64,000 nt of DNA, from the NCBI RefSeq assembly GCF_002498315.1, contig NZ_DAGX01000006.1, positions 13,557-77,556 on the forward strand, given 5' to 3'. Position 1 is the stretch's first letter; the number at the start of each line of letters is the position of its first letter. The position numbers were made by a program, and so were the translations under genes. The notes beneath the pieces were generated by a model. The model had not been told where the DNA came from. It saw only the letters and a list, made by a program, of their open reading frames with translations, and did not search any database. Below are positions 32,751-41,332 of the stretch, piece by piece. This DNA is from Methanofollis sp. UBA420. GTDB taxonomy: Archaea; Halobacteriota; Methanomicrobia; Methanomicrobiales; Methanofollaceae.

Positions 32751-33893
32751 GTGGTGACAGGGCCGGGAGAGGAAGTACGAAAAGGATCTGGCCTACGATT
32801 CAATCTCAGTGAGGCCGCAGGATCTGTCGGAGACTTCGGCACCATCCTCCCCATCGTGCTCGGCGTCGCCCTTGTCTGCAACGTGAACCTCTCGTACATC
32901 TTTCTCTTCTTCGCCCTCTGGTACGTGATCTCCGGCCTCTACTATCGCCTGCCCATCCCGGTCGAACCCCTGAAGGCCGTCGGGGCGATCGCGATCGCGG
33001 AGGGCCTCACCGCGGGGGAGATCGCAGCTTCAGGACTGATCATGGGCGTCCTCTTCCTTGCCCTCGGCCTCGTCGGGGGCATGCGCTATCTCAGCGACCG
33101 TATCCCGACCTCTGTCGTCCGCGGTGTGCAGGCAGGCCTCGCTCTCCTCCTCCTGAAGACTTCTTTCGGATTCGTCGCCGCCGACCCCCTCTTCGCCGGG
33201 ATCTCGGTGGGCGTCGTCATCCTGTTCTTCCTCGCCGCGCTCCGCTGGAAGGTTAAAGACCTCTCGGCCCTCCTCGTCCTCGGGATCGGTGTCGGTGCGG
33301 GCGTGCTCAGCGCGGGCCTCCCGTCTCTCTCTGCGATATCCCTGCCCGCGTTCGTCCTCCCGAACCCTGCCGACTTCTTCTTCGCCGCATGGTACCTCGT
33401 CCCCCCGCAGATCCCCCTGACCCTCACCAATGCCATCCTTGCCACGGCCCTCCTGACGCGGGACCTCTTCAGGACAGAGGTCGACCCCGACCGCCTTTCC
33501 CGGACGATCGGCGTCATGAACCTCGTCTCCGTTCCCTTCGGAGGATTTCCCATGTGCCACGGGGCCGGCGGCCTTGCCGCCCATTACAGGTTCGGCGCAC
33601 GGACAGGGGGCTCGAATATCATCGCCGGGGTCATCTTCCTGGGCTTCGCCCTCTTCTTCGCCTCGCCTGAGAGCCTCGCCCTGATCCCGATAGGGGTCTT
33701 CGGCGGCCTCCTCATCTTTGCGGCGGTCGAACTCGGCAAACACAGCATGAAGACCGATTCCATCTTTGTGACCGTGGTCATCGCCGCCCTCTCCGTCCTC
33801 ATGAACATCACGGTGGGATTTGTCATCGGGCTGATGCTTGCCTGGGCCCTGGAAAGGTACGGGAGGGCCAAGGCAGCAAAAAGAGGCAGCTAA
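32751..33893 (+). CDS. MOT1-family molybdate transporter
   Basis: A 380-residue protein with about ten membrane segments. LSEAAGSVGDFGTILPIVLG at the start and the second repeat with FGGFPMCHGAGGLAAHYRFGARTGGSN match the molybdate/sulfate carrier MOT1 family known from plants and prokaryotes; PMCHGAGG is the hallmark. It takes up molybdate at low concentration, here a second route beside the TupABC transporter. Start GTG with AGGAGG before it. The last four bases overlap the convergent ATPase gene of the ABC transporter. Confidence 0.85.
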   Translation: MVTGPGEEVRKGSGLRFNLSEAAGSVGDFGTILPIVLGVALVCNVNLSYIFLFFALWYVISGLYYRLPIPVEPLKAVGAIAIAEGLTAGEIAASGLIMGVLFLALGLVGGMRYLSDRIPTSVVRGVQAGLALLLLKTSFGFVAADPLFAGISVGVVILFFLAALRWKVKDLSALLVLGIGVGAGVLSAGLPSLSAISLPAFVLPNPADFFFAAWYLVPPQIPLTLTNAILATALLTRDLFRTEVDPDRLSRTIGVMNLVSVPFGGFPMCHGAGGLAAHYRFGARTGGSNIIAGVIFLGFALFFASPESLALIPIGVFGGLLIFAAVELGKHSMKTDSIFVTVVIAALSVLMNITVGFVIGLMLAWALERYGRAKAAKRGS

Positions 33894-34963
33894 TCCTCGA
33901 CGACGTGGACGGCACTGGCCTTGAAGGAGATCTTCACCGCCATCCCCTCCCTGATGCCGAGTTCTTCGGCAGACTTCCAGGTGACAAGAACAGTGAAAGG
34001 GATGCCGCAGTCGACCGTGAGGTGGTTGAGGGGGCCGTAGGCCCGTACCCCGGTCACCCTCCCGGAGAGGACGTTTCGCGCCGAGATGCCGGTCCCGTCG
34101 GCAAGGTGGATGGTGATGTCCTCGGGTTTGATGCAGGCGCAGACCTTCGTCCCCGGCCCGAGAGGGGTGACCGCTGCGATCGTCACCCCACCGGCGGCAA
34201 TGGCGGCGACGCCGTCGCTGTTCTCCCGCACCTCTCCCCCGATGATGTTCTCGATCCCGACAAACCGCGCCACATACCTGTTCTCCGGCATCGCAAAGAC
34301 CTCACGCGGCGTACCGATCTGGGCGAAGACACCGTCCATCAGCACCCCGATCCTGTGGGCAAGCCTCTGGCCCTGAAGCATGTCGTGCGTCGAGAGGACC
34401 ACCGTCTGGTTCATTTCCCTGTTGATCCGCACGACCAGGTCCTCGATCGCCTCGGTCGCCACCGGGTCGAGGTTTGCGGTCGGTTCGTCGAGGAGGAGGA
34501 CGGCCGGGTCGGTGACGACCGCACGGGCGATGGCGACCCTCTGCATCTCCCCTCCCGAGAGGGTCTTTGCCTTCCGCGTCTCATAGCCGGAAAGCCCGAT
34601 CACCTCCAGGGCGGCCATGATCTTCTCCCTGATCCCGGCCTCGGGGACATGCCTGATCCGCAGGCCGATCGCGATGTTGTCATAGACAGTCTCATTGAAG
34701 GCCGCCGGTTTCTGGAAGACCATCGCCATCCGCCGCCTGAACCCGAGGGCGCTCCCCCGGTCCGCGTGGATGGCGGCGCCGTCGAGGAGGATCTCCCCGC
34801 CCGAGGGGGTGTCGAGGAGGTTGATCAGGCGGAGGAGGGTGGACTTGCCCGATCCCGAGGGGCCGATGATCGCGAAGATCTCGCCGTCCTGGATCGCCGC
34901 GTTCACGTCTTTCAGGACGACCTTTTCCCCGAAATTCTTTGCAACATGCCTGAGTTCGATCAT
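33890..34963 (-). CDS. tupC: Tungstate/molybdate ABC transporter ATP-binding protein (TupC-like)
   Basis: 357 residues: an ABC ATPase domain with GPSGSGKST (Walker A, residues about 34-42), LSGGEMQR (signature), LLLDEPTANLD (Walker B) and STHD (H-loop), followed by a C-terminal TOBE/Mop-like domain (from about 245) with LSGRVTGVRAYGPLNHLTVD, the kind that binds oxyanions for feedback. It is the last gene of tupA-tupB-tupC; the start is three bases after the permease stop. Metal specificity follows from TupA. Confidence 0.88.
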   Translation of the reverse strand: MIELRHVAKNFGEKVVLKDVNAAIQDGEIFAIIGPSGSGKSTLLRLINLLDTPSGGEILLDGAAIHADRGSALGFRRRMAMVFQKPAAFNETVYDNIAIGLRIRHVPEAGIREKIMAALEVIGLSGYETRKAKTLSGGEMQRVAIARAVVTDPAVLLLDEPTANLDPVATEAIEDLVVRINREMNQTVVLSTHDMLQGQRLAHRIGVLMDGVFAQIGTPREVFAMPENRYVARFVGIENIIGGEVRENSDGVAAIAAGGVTIAAVTPLGPGTKVCACIKPEDITIHLADGTGISARNVLSGRVTGVRAYGPLNHLTVDCGIPFTVLVTWKSAEELGIREGMAVKISFKASAVHVVED

Positions 34964-34966
34964 GGT

Positions 34967-35656
34967 TCACCGCTGCTGGTAGATGGTCACCACCGTGTTC
35001 ACGATGAGGGCGATGCCGAGGAGGATGATGCCGAGGGCGATCGAGGTGCCGATATTCCACTGCGAGGTGTTGAGGGTGATCGCCGTCGTCAGGACGCGGG
35101 TCCGCCCGTAGATGTTCCCGCCGATGAGGATCGCCGCCCCCACCTCGGAGATCGCCCGGCCGAAGCCGAGGGCGACCGCCCCGAGGATCGCAAACCGGGC
35201 CTCTCTGACAACGTGCTTGAGGAACTGGAGGCGCGTCGCCCCGAGGGAGAGGATCGTGTCCCTGATCGTCGCGTCCACGCCCGAGAGGGCGGTGATCGTG
35301 AGCCCGGTCATGATGGGGAGGACCAGGATAGTCTGGGCAAGGATCATCGCCTGCGGCGTGAAGAGAATGCCGAGAAACCCGAGAGGGCCATGGCGGGTGA
35401 GGAGGAGGAAGAGGAGCAGGCCGACGATGACGGTCGGCAGGGAGTACAGAGTCTGGATAAGTTGAATCAGGACTTTTTTGCCGGGGAACTCGTTGAACGT
35501 GACCGAGGCCCCGAAGGGGACGGCGATGAGCGTCGCCGCAACGGTTGCAGTCAGAGAGACGACGAGGGATAGGGCGGTGATCTCCATGACGTCGGGGTCA
35601 AGGGTGACGATGAGGTGAACCGCCTCAATAATGCCATCGATGATAAAGCCCATCAC
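34967..35656 (-). CDS. tupB: Tungstate/molybdate ABC transporter permease (TupB-like)
   Basis: 229 residues with five to six membrane helices and the coupling-loop sequence SLGATRLQFLKHVVREARFAIL region (EAA motif with Gly at the conserved place, followed by GFGRAISEVGAAILIG). The size and the motif FGRAISEVGAA fit TupB/WtpB-type permeases for tungstate and molybdate. It lies between the binding protein (58-base gap) and the ATPase (three-base gap). Confidence 0.87.
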   Translation of the reverse strand: MMGFIIDGIIEAVHLIVTLDPDVMEITALSLVVSLTATVAATLIAVPFGASVTFNEFPGKKVLIQLIQTLYSLPTVIVGLLLFLLLTRHGPLGFLGILFTPQAMILAQTILVLPIMTGLTITALSGVDATIRDTILSLGATRLQFLKHVVREARFAILGAVALGFGRAISEVGAAILIGGNIYGRTRVLTTAITLNTSQWNIGTSIALGIILLGIALIVNTVVTIYQQR

Positions 35657-35714
35657 TCACTCCTCCTGAATAGACATCAATAAAAGGGAAAGAAGGGGGA
35701 AAAACCCTGCGGCT

Positions 35715-36683
35715 TTATGCCACCGGGTCTTCCACTTCAGACTGGTTCACGCCGATCTTCTCCCAGTTGCCTGCGGCCGGGTAGAAGAGGGGTTCACCGT
35801 ACTTGTCAACGCCGAAGGTCTCGATCGTCTTCTGCGTCTCGGGCGTGATCAGGTAGTTGATCCAGTCCTTTGCAATGGTGGAGTTCACGCCGGGGTGCTT
35901 CTCCGGGTTGATCTGCATCGCCGAGTAAACGTTGAGGAGGACATCGCCCTCTGAGACAAGGGGCACGAGGGCGATCTTGTCCTTGCTCGCAAGGTAGGTG
36001 CCGATGTCGGAGAGCGTGTAGGCCTGCTTCTCGTCGGCCATCACCAGGGTCGCACCCATGCCGGTGCCGGCCTCGATGTACCACTCGCCGGACTTCTGGA
36101 TGTCGGTCGAGTAGTTGAAGCCTGCGGCCTTCCAGATCGCCTTCTCCTTGGAGTGCGTGCCGGAGTCGTCACCGCGGGAGACGAACTTCACCGTCGCCGG
36201 GTCGGCAAGGCCCTTCTCCTTGATCGTGGTGAAGGCCTGCTCAGGGGTCATGTTCTTCACGCCTGCCGGATCCGAAGCAGGGCCGACGATAACGAAGTAG
36301 TTGTAGGCGAAGACGCGGCGGTCGATGCCGTGGCCTGCCGCAAGGAACGCGTCCTCGCGAGCGCGGTCATGGACCATCATGACGTCCACGTCGCCGTTCT
36401 CCCCGTAGCCGAGGGCCTTGCCGGTGCCGGCCGAGATGATGTCGACCTTCGCATTGTACTTCTTCTCGAAGTCTGCCTTCAGGGCGTCGAGGAGGCCGGT
36501 GTCATAGAGACTTGTCGTCGTGGCGATGAGGAGAGTCTGCGTCTCTGCAGGAGCCGCGGTCGTCTCCGCCGCGGTCGGCGTTGCTGTCGGCGTTGGGGTC
36601 ACGTCCCCGGTGCCGGTACAGCCGCATGCAAATGCAGCAACGATCATGACTGCTGCAAAAAGCATAAAGATGCTCTTTTTCAT
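35715..36683 (-). CDS. tupA: Tungstate-binding lipoprotein/solute-binding protein (TupA-like)
   Basis: 322 residues. The signal peptide ends in a lipobox, AFACGC (Cys near residue 21), followed by a Thr/Ala-rich linker that tethers the protein to the outer face of the membrane. ATTTSLYDTGLLD is the TTTS-type oxyanion site of TupA, which prefers tungstate; VMMVHDRAREDAF and SRGDDSGTHSKE are the second and third anion-contact segments. It delivers the ion to TupB/TupC. TGTATATAATG stands about 25 bases before its start region; it is divergent from a small winged-helix gene. Confidence 0.9.
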   Translation of the reverse strand: MKKSIFMLFAAVMIVAAFACGCTGTGDVTPTPTATPTAAETTAAPAETQTLLIATTTSLYDTGLLDALKADFEKKYNAKVDIISAGTGKALGYGENGDVDVMMVHDRAREDAFLAAGHGIDRRVFAYNYFVIVGPASDPAGVKNMTPEQAFTTIKEKGLADPATVKFVSRGDDSGTHSKEKAIWKAAGFNYSTDIQKSGEWYIEAGTGMGATLVMADEKQAYTLSDIGTYLASKDKIALVPLVSEGDVLLNVYSAMQINPEKHPGVNSTIAKDWINYLITPETQKTIETFGVDKYGEPLFYPAAGNWEKIGVNQSEVEDPVA

Positions 36684-36849
36684 GGTAATTTTACTATCAG
36701 GACCCCCCGCATTATATACATTGCCATATTCGAGGGCGGGAACTGAGATCTGTTTAACTGCTCCCGAAGAGGGGCGATTCCGGGAAATACGAAGGTTTTA
36801 TCATATAAGGGGCTCTACTGAGAGCATCCTGATCCCACAGAGGAGAAAC

Positions 36850-37122
36850 ATGGAAAAGATCAGCAAAAATGCAGAAAAGGTCCTGTATGCCCTTGCCGGG
36901 AGCAAAATGCGCCAGTATTCCGGCAAAGAGATCTCCCAGATGACCGGCCTTGCACCGGCCGAGGTGAGCATGGCGGTGCGGGAACTCCAGAGAGAAGGCG
37001 TGATCGATGTCCATCTCCGCGCATCGTCAGATCCCTATACTTTCACCTCGATCGCCATCACCCCGAAGGGAAGGGTGGCTGTCCAGGAGAGGAATCCAAA
37101 GACCCCGGGATGCGACACCTGA
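36850..37122 (+). CDS. Small winged-helix regulator next to tupABC
   Basis: 90 residues with AGGAG directly before the ATG. KVLYALAGSKMRQYSGKEIS, QMTGLAPAEVSMAVRELQREGVIDV and a wing with TSIAITPKGRVAVQ form a MarR/Lrp-like winged-helix domain without ligand domain. Divergent from tupA with a 166-base gap containing both promoters (TTTATCATATAA for this gene), so it is a good candidate for controlling tungstate uptake; no direct evidence. Confidence 0.7.
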   Translation: MEKISKNAEKVLYALAGSKMRQYSGKEISQMTGLAPAEVSMAVRELQREGVIDVHLRASSDPYTFTSIAITPKGRVAVQERNPKTPGCDT

Positions 37123-37136
37123 AAAAACCCCTCTTT

Positions 37137-37646
37137 TTAGTCCCTCACCATGACGACCGCACCATAGACATACGCCTCCCCGACATGCAGGTTCTTCTGT
37201 TCGGACTCGCGGGGCAGTTCTGCCTGCACCCGGACCGGGGCGTCATAGACGGAGAAGAAAACGGTCTTGTACGGGATACCCGCCTTTCGCACCTCATCTG
37301 CCGACGAAGGGACAAAGCCGGGTTTTTCCGCGGCGTTATAGGCGAAGAATGTGACAAGGACGTCGACGCCGTCCTGTGCAATCGCCGCACCCGCCGGGTC
37401 TGTGGCGAGTTTGAGAGTGACGCCAGAACTGTCGCTCCGTTCCACGGCAGAAAGATCAATCGTCATTTCAGAGAGGCGGGGGTCGACGACGAGCACCGGG
37501 CTTTCCACCACGGGGAGGGTCGGCGTCGCCGTCACGACCGTCGTCGACGCCGTGACCTGCCTGTCGACCGGAGTGGTGGCGCACCCGGCCGCGAGGGAGA
37601 CGGCAAGAAAGCAGAGGGCAAGGAGGATGGATAACTTCGTGTCCAT
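37137..37646 (-). CDS. Lipoprotein of unknown function
   Basis: 169 residues: signal peptide with lipobox SLAAGC (Cys near residue 22), a Thr/Val/Pro-rich linker, and a beta-rich domain (MTIDLSAVERSDSSGVTLKLA, GVDVLVTFFAYNAAEKPGF, VQAELPRES) ending EAYVYGAVVMVRD. Probably an extracellular Ig-like domain. No family recognised. Convergent with the small regulator and divergent from nifB. Confidence 0.6.
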   Translation of the reverse strand: MDTKLSILLALCFLAVSLAAGCATTPVDRQVTASTTVVTATPTLPVVESPVLVVDPRLSEMTIDLSAVERSDSSGVTLKLATDPAGAAIAQDGVDVLVTFFAYNAAEKPGFVPSSADEVRKAGIPYKTVFFSVYDAPVRVQAELPRESEQKNLHVGEAYVYGAVVMVRD

Positions 37647-37743
37647 GGACGAGAATCGGCCGGGGGCAATATAAGCGTTCTCCCGTGGGCCATGACCCGA
37701 ACGGTAATATAGCGAGGTGATGACTATACTTGTGTTGTTTGCT

Positions 37744-38658
37744 ATGGCCGACGAAGCATACCGGAAAGCAAAGGTCGGGGATCAGGAGGTGCCCTACGAC
37801 CCCGAGCAGTTGCGGAAGATCCAGGAGCACCCCTGCTACTCGGACACCGCCTGCCACACCTTCGGGCGCTGCCACCTGCCGGTCGCACCGCGGTGCAATA
37901 TCCAGTGCAACTACTGCGTGCGTGACTTCGACTGCGTGAACGAGAGCAGGCCCGGCGTGACCTCCCGCGTGGTGAAGCCCGGGGAGGCAGTGGACCTGGT
38001 CACAAAGGTGATGGAGGAGTTCCCTTACGTGAAGGTGATCGGGATCGCGGGGCCGGGCGAACCCCTCGCGAACGAGGAGACCTTCGAGACTCTCCGCCTT
38101 ATCCACGAGGCCTTCCCCCACCTGATCATGTGCATCTCCACAAACGGCCTCCTCCTCCCCGAGAAGATCGACGAACTTGCAAAGTATGATGTCGGCAACG
38201 TGACCGTCACCCTCAATGCCGTCGACCCCGCGATCGGCGAGAAGATCTACTCCTTCGTCGACTACCATGGCACGCGCTACACCGGCCGCGAGGCGGCCGA
38301 GGTCCTCCTGAAAAACCAGCTCGAAGGGATCAGGATGGCCGTCGAGAGAAAGATGTTCGTGAAGGTGAACACAGTCTATATCCCGGGCGTCAACGACGAG
38401 CACATCGTCGAGATCGCAAAGAAGGTCGGGGAGATGGGCGCGTTCTCCTTCAACCTGATCCCCCTGATCCCGCAGTACAAGTTCGCCGGGATCACCCCAC
38501 CGACGCCGGCGGAGAAGAAGGCGATGCAGGACTCCTGCGCCCCCTATATCAAACAGATGCGCCACTGCGCCCGCTGCCGCTCCGACGCGATCGGGAGGCT
38601 CGGCAAGGACGTGCAGTCCCGGATCTACTCGGGCTGTTCATGCGAACAGAATGAATAA
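37744..38658 (+). CDS. nifB: Nitrogenase cofactor biosynthesis radical SAM protein NifB
   Basis: 304 residues, the short archaeal form without a NifX domain. HPCYSDTACHTFGRCHLPVAP (in part, residues 29-49) and CNIQCNYC (C51, C55, C58, the radical SAM cluster) are the NifB signature; FDCVNESRPGV follows, and HCARCRSDAIG near the end supplies the further cluster ligand. NifB fuses two 4Fe-4S clusters with a carbide from SAM into NifB-co, the core of FeMo-co. No nifHDKEN is present here, but it borders the Mo/W uptake and storage genes. ATG 37744 is preferred over one nine codons upstream. Confidence 0.88.
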   Translation: MADEAYRKAKVGDQEVPYDPEQLRKIQEHPCYSDTACHTFGRCHLPVAPRCNIQCNYCVRDFDCVNESRPGVTSRVVKPGEAVDLVTKVMEEFPYVKVIGIAGPGEPLANEETFETLRLIHEAFPHLIMCISTNGLLLPEKIDELAKYDVGNVTVTLNAVDPAIGEKIYSFVDYHGTRYTGREAAEVLLKNQLEGIRMAVERKMFVKVNTVYIPGVNDEHIVEIAKKVGEMGAFSFNLIPLIPQYKFAGITPPTPAEKKAMQDSCAPYIKQMRHCARCRSDAIGRLGKDVQSRIYSGCSCEQNE

Positions 38659-38673
38659 ACCTCTTTTTTTCGG

Positions 38674-39528
38674 ATGACGGATATCTGCAGGATCACTCTC
38701 GGCAGGGACGAGCCCTTTGACCTCGACGCCACCCTGGGCTGCGGTCAGGCTTTCAGGTGGGAAAAGACCGGGGACGGGTGGTGGCACGGCATCGCGGGCG
38801 GCCGGGCGGTCCGGATCAGGCAGGACGGATCTCTGCTCTCATTCACCGGGGCCGACGAGAGTTTTGTCAGGCGGCACCTTGCCCTCGACCTCGACCTCCC
38901 GGGCATTCTCGCCTCGGTCGACCGCGACCCCGTGGTCCACGCGGCCATCGACCGCTGCCTGGGCCTGCGCCTCCTCCGGCAGGAGCCCTTCGAGACCCTG
39001 ATCTCGTACATCTGCGCCACGAACGCGAACATCCCGGTGATCAGGAAAAGGGTGCGGCTGCTTGCCGAGGGCTACGGTCGGCCCCTCCCCGGCGGCGGCC
39101 ATGCCTTCCCGACGGCCGAGGAACTGGCGTCATCGACCGAGTGCTCGTTGCGGGAGGGGTGCGTGATGGGCTACCGGGCGCCGTACGTCTGCCGGACCGC
39201 GGCGATCTGCGTTGATGATCCGGGTTGGGCGGAGAGGACCGCAGAACTCCCATACGAGGAGGCGAGGGAGGAACTCCTGCGTTTCCCGGGTGTCGGCCCG
39301 AAGGCCGCGGACTGCATCCTCCTCTTCGCCTTCCAGAAGTACGAGGCCTTCCCTGTGGACGTGTGGATACGCCGGATCATGCGCCGCTCGTACCTCCCGC
39401 ACCTCAGGGAGGAGGGGGCGATGACCGCAAAGGAGTACAGGGAGATCAGGGACTTTGCATGGGGGCACTTCGGCAGGTACGCCGGGTGGGCGCAGGAGTA
39501 TCTCTACTGCGTGCGGGACGGGGCCTGA
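38674..39528 (+). CDS. ogg: 8-oxoguanine DNA glycosylase (OGG1-type)
   Basis: 284 residues. LDATLGCGQAFRW (residues about 17-29) and YICATNANIPVIRK are OGG1 signatures, and the helix-hairpin-helix with LLRFPGVGPKAADC followed by FPVDVWIRRI gives the catalytic Lys and Asp of the HhH-GPD superfamily. It removes 8-oxoguanine opposite C and can cut the strand by beta-elimination. It begins 15 bases after nifB. Its end overlaps the convergent metallophosphoesterase gene by 25 bases. Confidence 0.92.
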   Translation: MTDICRITLGRDEPFDLDATLGCGQAFRWEKTGDGWWHGIAGGRAVRIRQDGSLLSFTGADESFVRRHLALDLDLPGILASVDRDPVVHAAIDRCLGLRLLRQEPFETLISYICATNANIPVIRKRVRLLAEGYGRPLPGGGHAFPTAEELASSTECSLREGCVMGYRAPYVCRTAAICVDDPGWAERTAELPYEEAREELLRFPGVGPKAADCILLFAFQKYEAFPVDVWIRRIMRRSYLPHLREEGAMTAKEYREIRDFAWGHFGRYAGWAQEYLYCVRDGA

Positions 39529-40397
39529 CCCCGGACCACCGTGATCTCGGGCGGGCAGTTGAGGCGGATGTCCATGCCGAGAAGGGGCGTGGTGCCGATG
39601 CCTCGGCTGACATAGACGGTCCTTTTTCCCTCCTCGATCAGGCCGGCAGAGGGGTCGTAGCCGAACCATGCCGCAGGTTTTCCGAGGACGGGGAGGTCGA
39701 CCTGGCCACCATGGGTGTGGCCGCAGAGGACGAGGTCGACGTCCCAGGCGGCCCGGCATTCGGGTTCGTGGATGAGGACGATGCGGTAGTCGGCGTCGGG
39801 CAGTTCATCGGGGAACCGGGCCCTTCCCGCCAGGCCATCGTCGAGGCCGACGACGAGCACGGTGCTGTTCTCAATCTCCTCTGTCGCGTATTCGTTCCTG
39901 AGCACCACAACGCCGGCCTCCTCAAGACGGGCACAAACCGCGTCGGCAAGGGCGGTGTCGGCCGTGCCGTCGGCAAGAGGGGAGAGGTCGTAGCCTTCGA
40001 CGCTGAGGTTCGCCTCTTTCAACATCTCTCCCCGACCGCGGCTGGAGATACCGTAGTCGTGGTTGCCGGGCACGGCGTACACCGGCGCTCTGATCCCGGC
40101 GAGGGGGGAGAGGTCAGGCACCCCGTCCCTCCCGTACCCCGCAACAAAGTCTCCGGCGATGAGCACGAGGGAGGGGTGCAGAGCGTTCGTCTCCCGGACA
40201 GTCCTCTCGATCAGGTCGCGGTTGCCCTCAGAGACATGGAGGTCTGAGAGGAGGACAATCGTGCCGGGCACCCCTGTCACCGTGAGGGGAGTGACAGTCA
40301 GGTCCCCGGCCCCGGCGGCACCGCAGGCAAGGCCTCCGGCAAGGAGAAGGAGAAGAGCGAAGAGGACTGCTGCGAGAGGGCGGGCATATGACGCCAT
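39504..40397 (-). CDS. Calcineurin-like metallophosphoesterase, membrane-anchored (copy 1)
   Basis: 297 residues: an N-terminal signal/anchor helix (LAAVLFALLLLLAGGLACG), then a dinuclear-metal phosphoesterase domain with LSDLHV, AGDFV, GNHDYG, and GHTHGGQ, the five-part motif of the YkuE/Mpp family; IHEPECRAAWD precedes the GHTH motif. It likely cleaves a phosphodiester or lipid pyrophosphate at the outer membrane face; substrate unknown. A close paralogue with the same features is at 51633. SRGIGTTPL near the end is shared. Confidence 0.88.
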   Translation of the reverse strand: MASYARPLAAVLFALLLLLAGGLACGAAGAGDLTVTPLTVTGVPGTIVLLSDLHVSEGNRDLIERTVRETNALHPSLVLIAGDFVAGYGRDGVPDLSPLAGIRAPVYAVPGNHDYGISSRGRGEMLKEANLSVEGYDLSPLADGTADTALADAVCARLEEAGVVVLRNEYATEEIENSTVLVVGLDDGLAGRARFPDELPDADYRIVLIHEPECRAAWDVDLVLCGHTHGGQVDLPVLGKPAAWFGYDPSAGLIEEGKRTVYVSRGIGTTPLLGMDIRLNCPPEITVVRGQAPSRTQ

Positions 40398-40443
40398 GCC
40401 TCACGCGGTCGCCGGGAAGGGGGATAACGGTTTCTCTGGGGGA

Positions 40444-40848
40444 TCAGTTGTACGGGATCTTTTTGCTCCACCCGGCCTCGTCGAGCAATCTCTTCAGGAC
40501 GGCCATCCTCTGCGTCTGCTCCTGAATCCTGCTCTGGTAATAGGTGAGCGTCGCCTGTGCATCGTCGGGCGCAGCGATGAGAAACATCCTGTCCGAACTG
40601 GTCACACCGAAGAAGACCCCCTGCTGCTCCAGCGGTTGAAGCACCTCTTTCTTCCACTCCTCATGGCTGATCTCATAGCCTTCGGCAAGGAGGTGGGCGA
40701 GGATCTCGGCCGTCGGCACCGCGTGCTCCAGGCCGACCGCGTGGTCGAGGAGGTACCTGACGGTCTCGACCATCAGAGTGCAATACCTGCTGGAGCAGAG
40801 GACACCCTGATCGAACATGAAGTTCCTGGCCCGCGTGACAAAAGGCAT
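40444..40848 (-). CDS. Hypothetical protein, predicted winged-helix-like
   Basis: 134 residues, soluble. The order of helices in MVETVRYLLDHAVGLEHAVPTAEILAHLLAEGYEISHEEWKKEVLQPLEQQGVFFG followed by a hydrophobic strand pair (GVTSSDRMFLIAA) and a C-terminal coiled stretch (YYQSRIQEQTQRMAVLKRLLDE) suggests a helix-turn-helix with wing and a dimerising helix. I do not recognise a family. It stands 46 bases upstream of the metallophosphoesterase on the same strand. Confidence 0.6.
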   Translation of the reverse strand: MPFVTRARNFMFDQGVLCSSRYCTLMVETVRYLLDHAVGLEHAVPTAEILAHLLAEGYEISHEEWKKEVLQPLEQQGVFFGVTSSDRMFLIAAPDDAQATLTYYQSRIQEQTQRMAVLKRLLDEAGWSKKIPYN

Positions 40849-41332
40849 GGGCGGGTCTTCGGCGGCAGGGGTTATAGGCGTTGTGGAGGGCGGAAGAGGG
40901 CAGGGGGGATACCCCCGGATCCTCTCCCTGTGGTGCCTGCATATCAGAGCGCGAGGGCGTGGGCCCCCGGGAGATGACCAGGGTCAAATACGCCCGGATC
41001 TGCCCCCAAACAGGGGATCCTACCTCCCGTTCAGGGCCATACCAGGGAGATCCGGCGATCCGGGCATACCGGGGTCTGTGGGCAGAACAGGATGAAATCC
41101 GGCAGGACTCAACCCCCTCAGGCCGCCGATATGATTGCAGGTAATGCCTTCCTCTCCCGGCCCCCTCCCGGTGCCGGGGAGGGGGAGGGAAAGGGGTTGG
41201 AAATCGTCCCGATCCGGGATCGGGAGATACCCTCAGTATGAGGATGTACCCTGAAAACCACCGGGGTAACTTTCAAAGAACCGCCTGAAACGTCGTTTCA
41301 TGAGCGGTGCACCAGAGCCAAAAAAAGAGTTA
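40849..41332. other. Gene-free stretch with short palindromes
   Basis: About 480 bases without a credible gene. It holds a perfect 19-base palindrome TCCCGATCC-g-GGATCGGGA (41207-41225), a GC-rich hairpin CCCCCTCCCGG-tg-CCGGGGAGGGGG-like near 41160-41190, and GATCCGG repeats near 41050. No tRNA, no clear promoter other than those of the flanking genes. Confidence 0.6.

Noticed and set aside
33905..35572. 555-residue plus-strand open frame
   Set aside because: Antisense to tupC and tupB; composition is Asp/Arg/His/Gly-rich as in other antisense frames here.
40849..41144. Plus-strand frames of about 90 residues
   Set aside because: They are Gly/Arg/Pro-rich, without ribosome-binding site, and overlap the promoter side of the hypothetical gene at 40444; no protein character.
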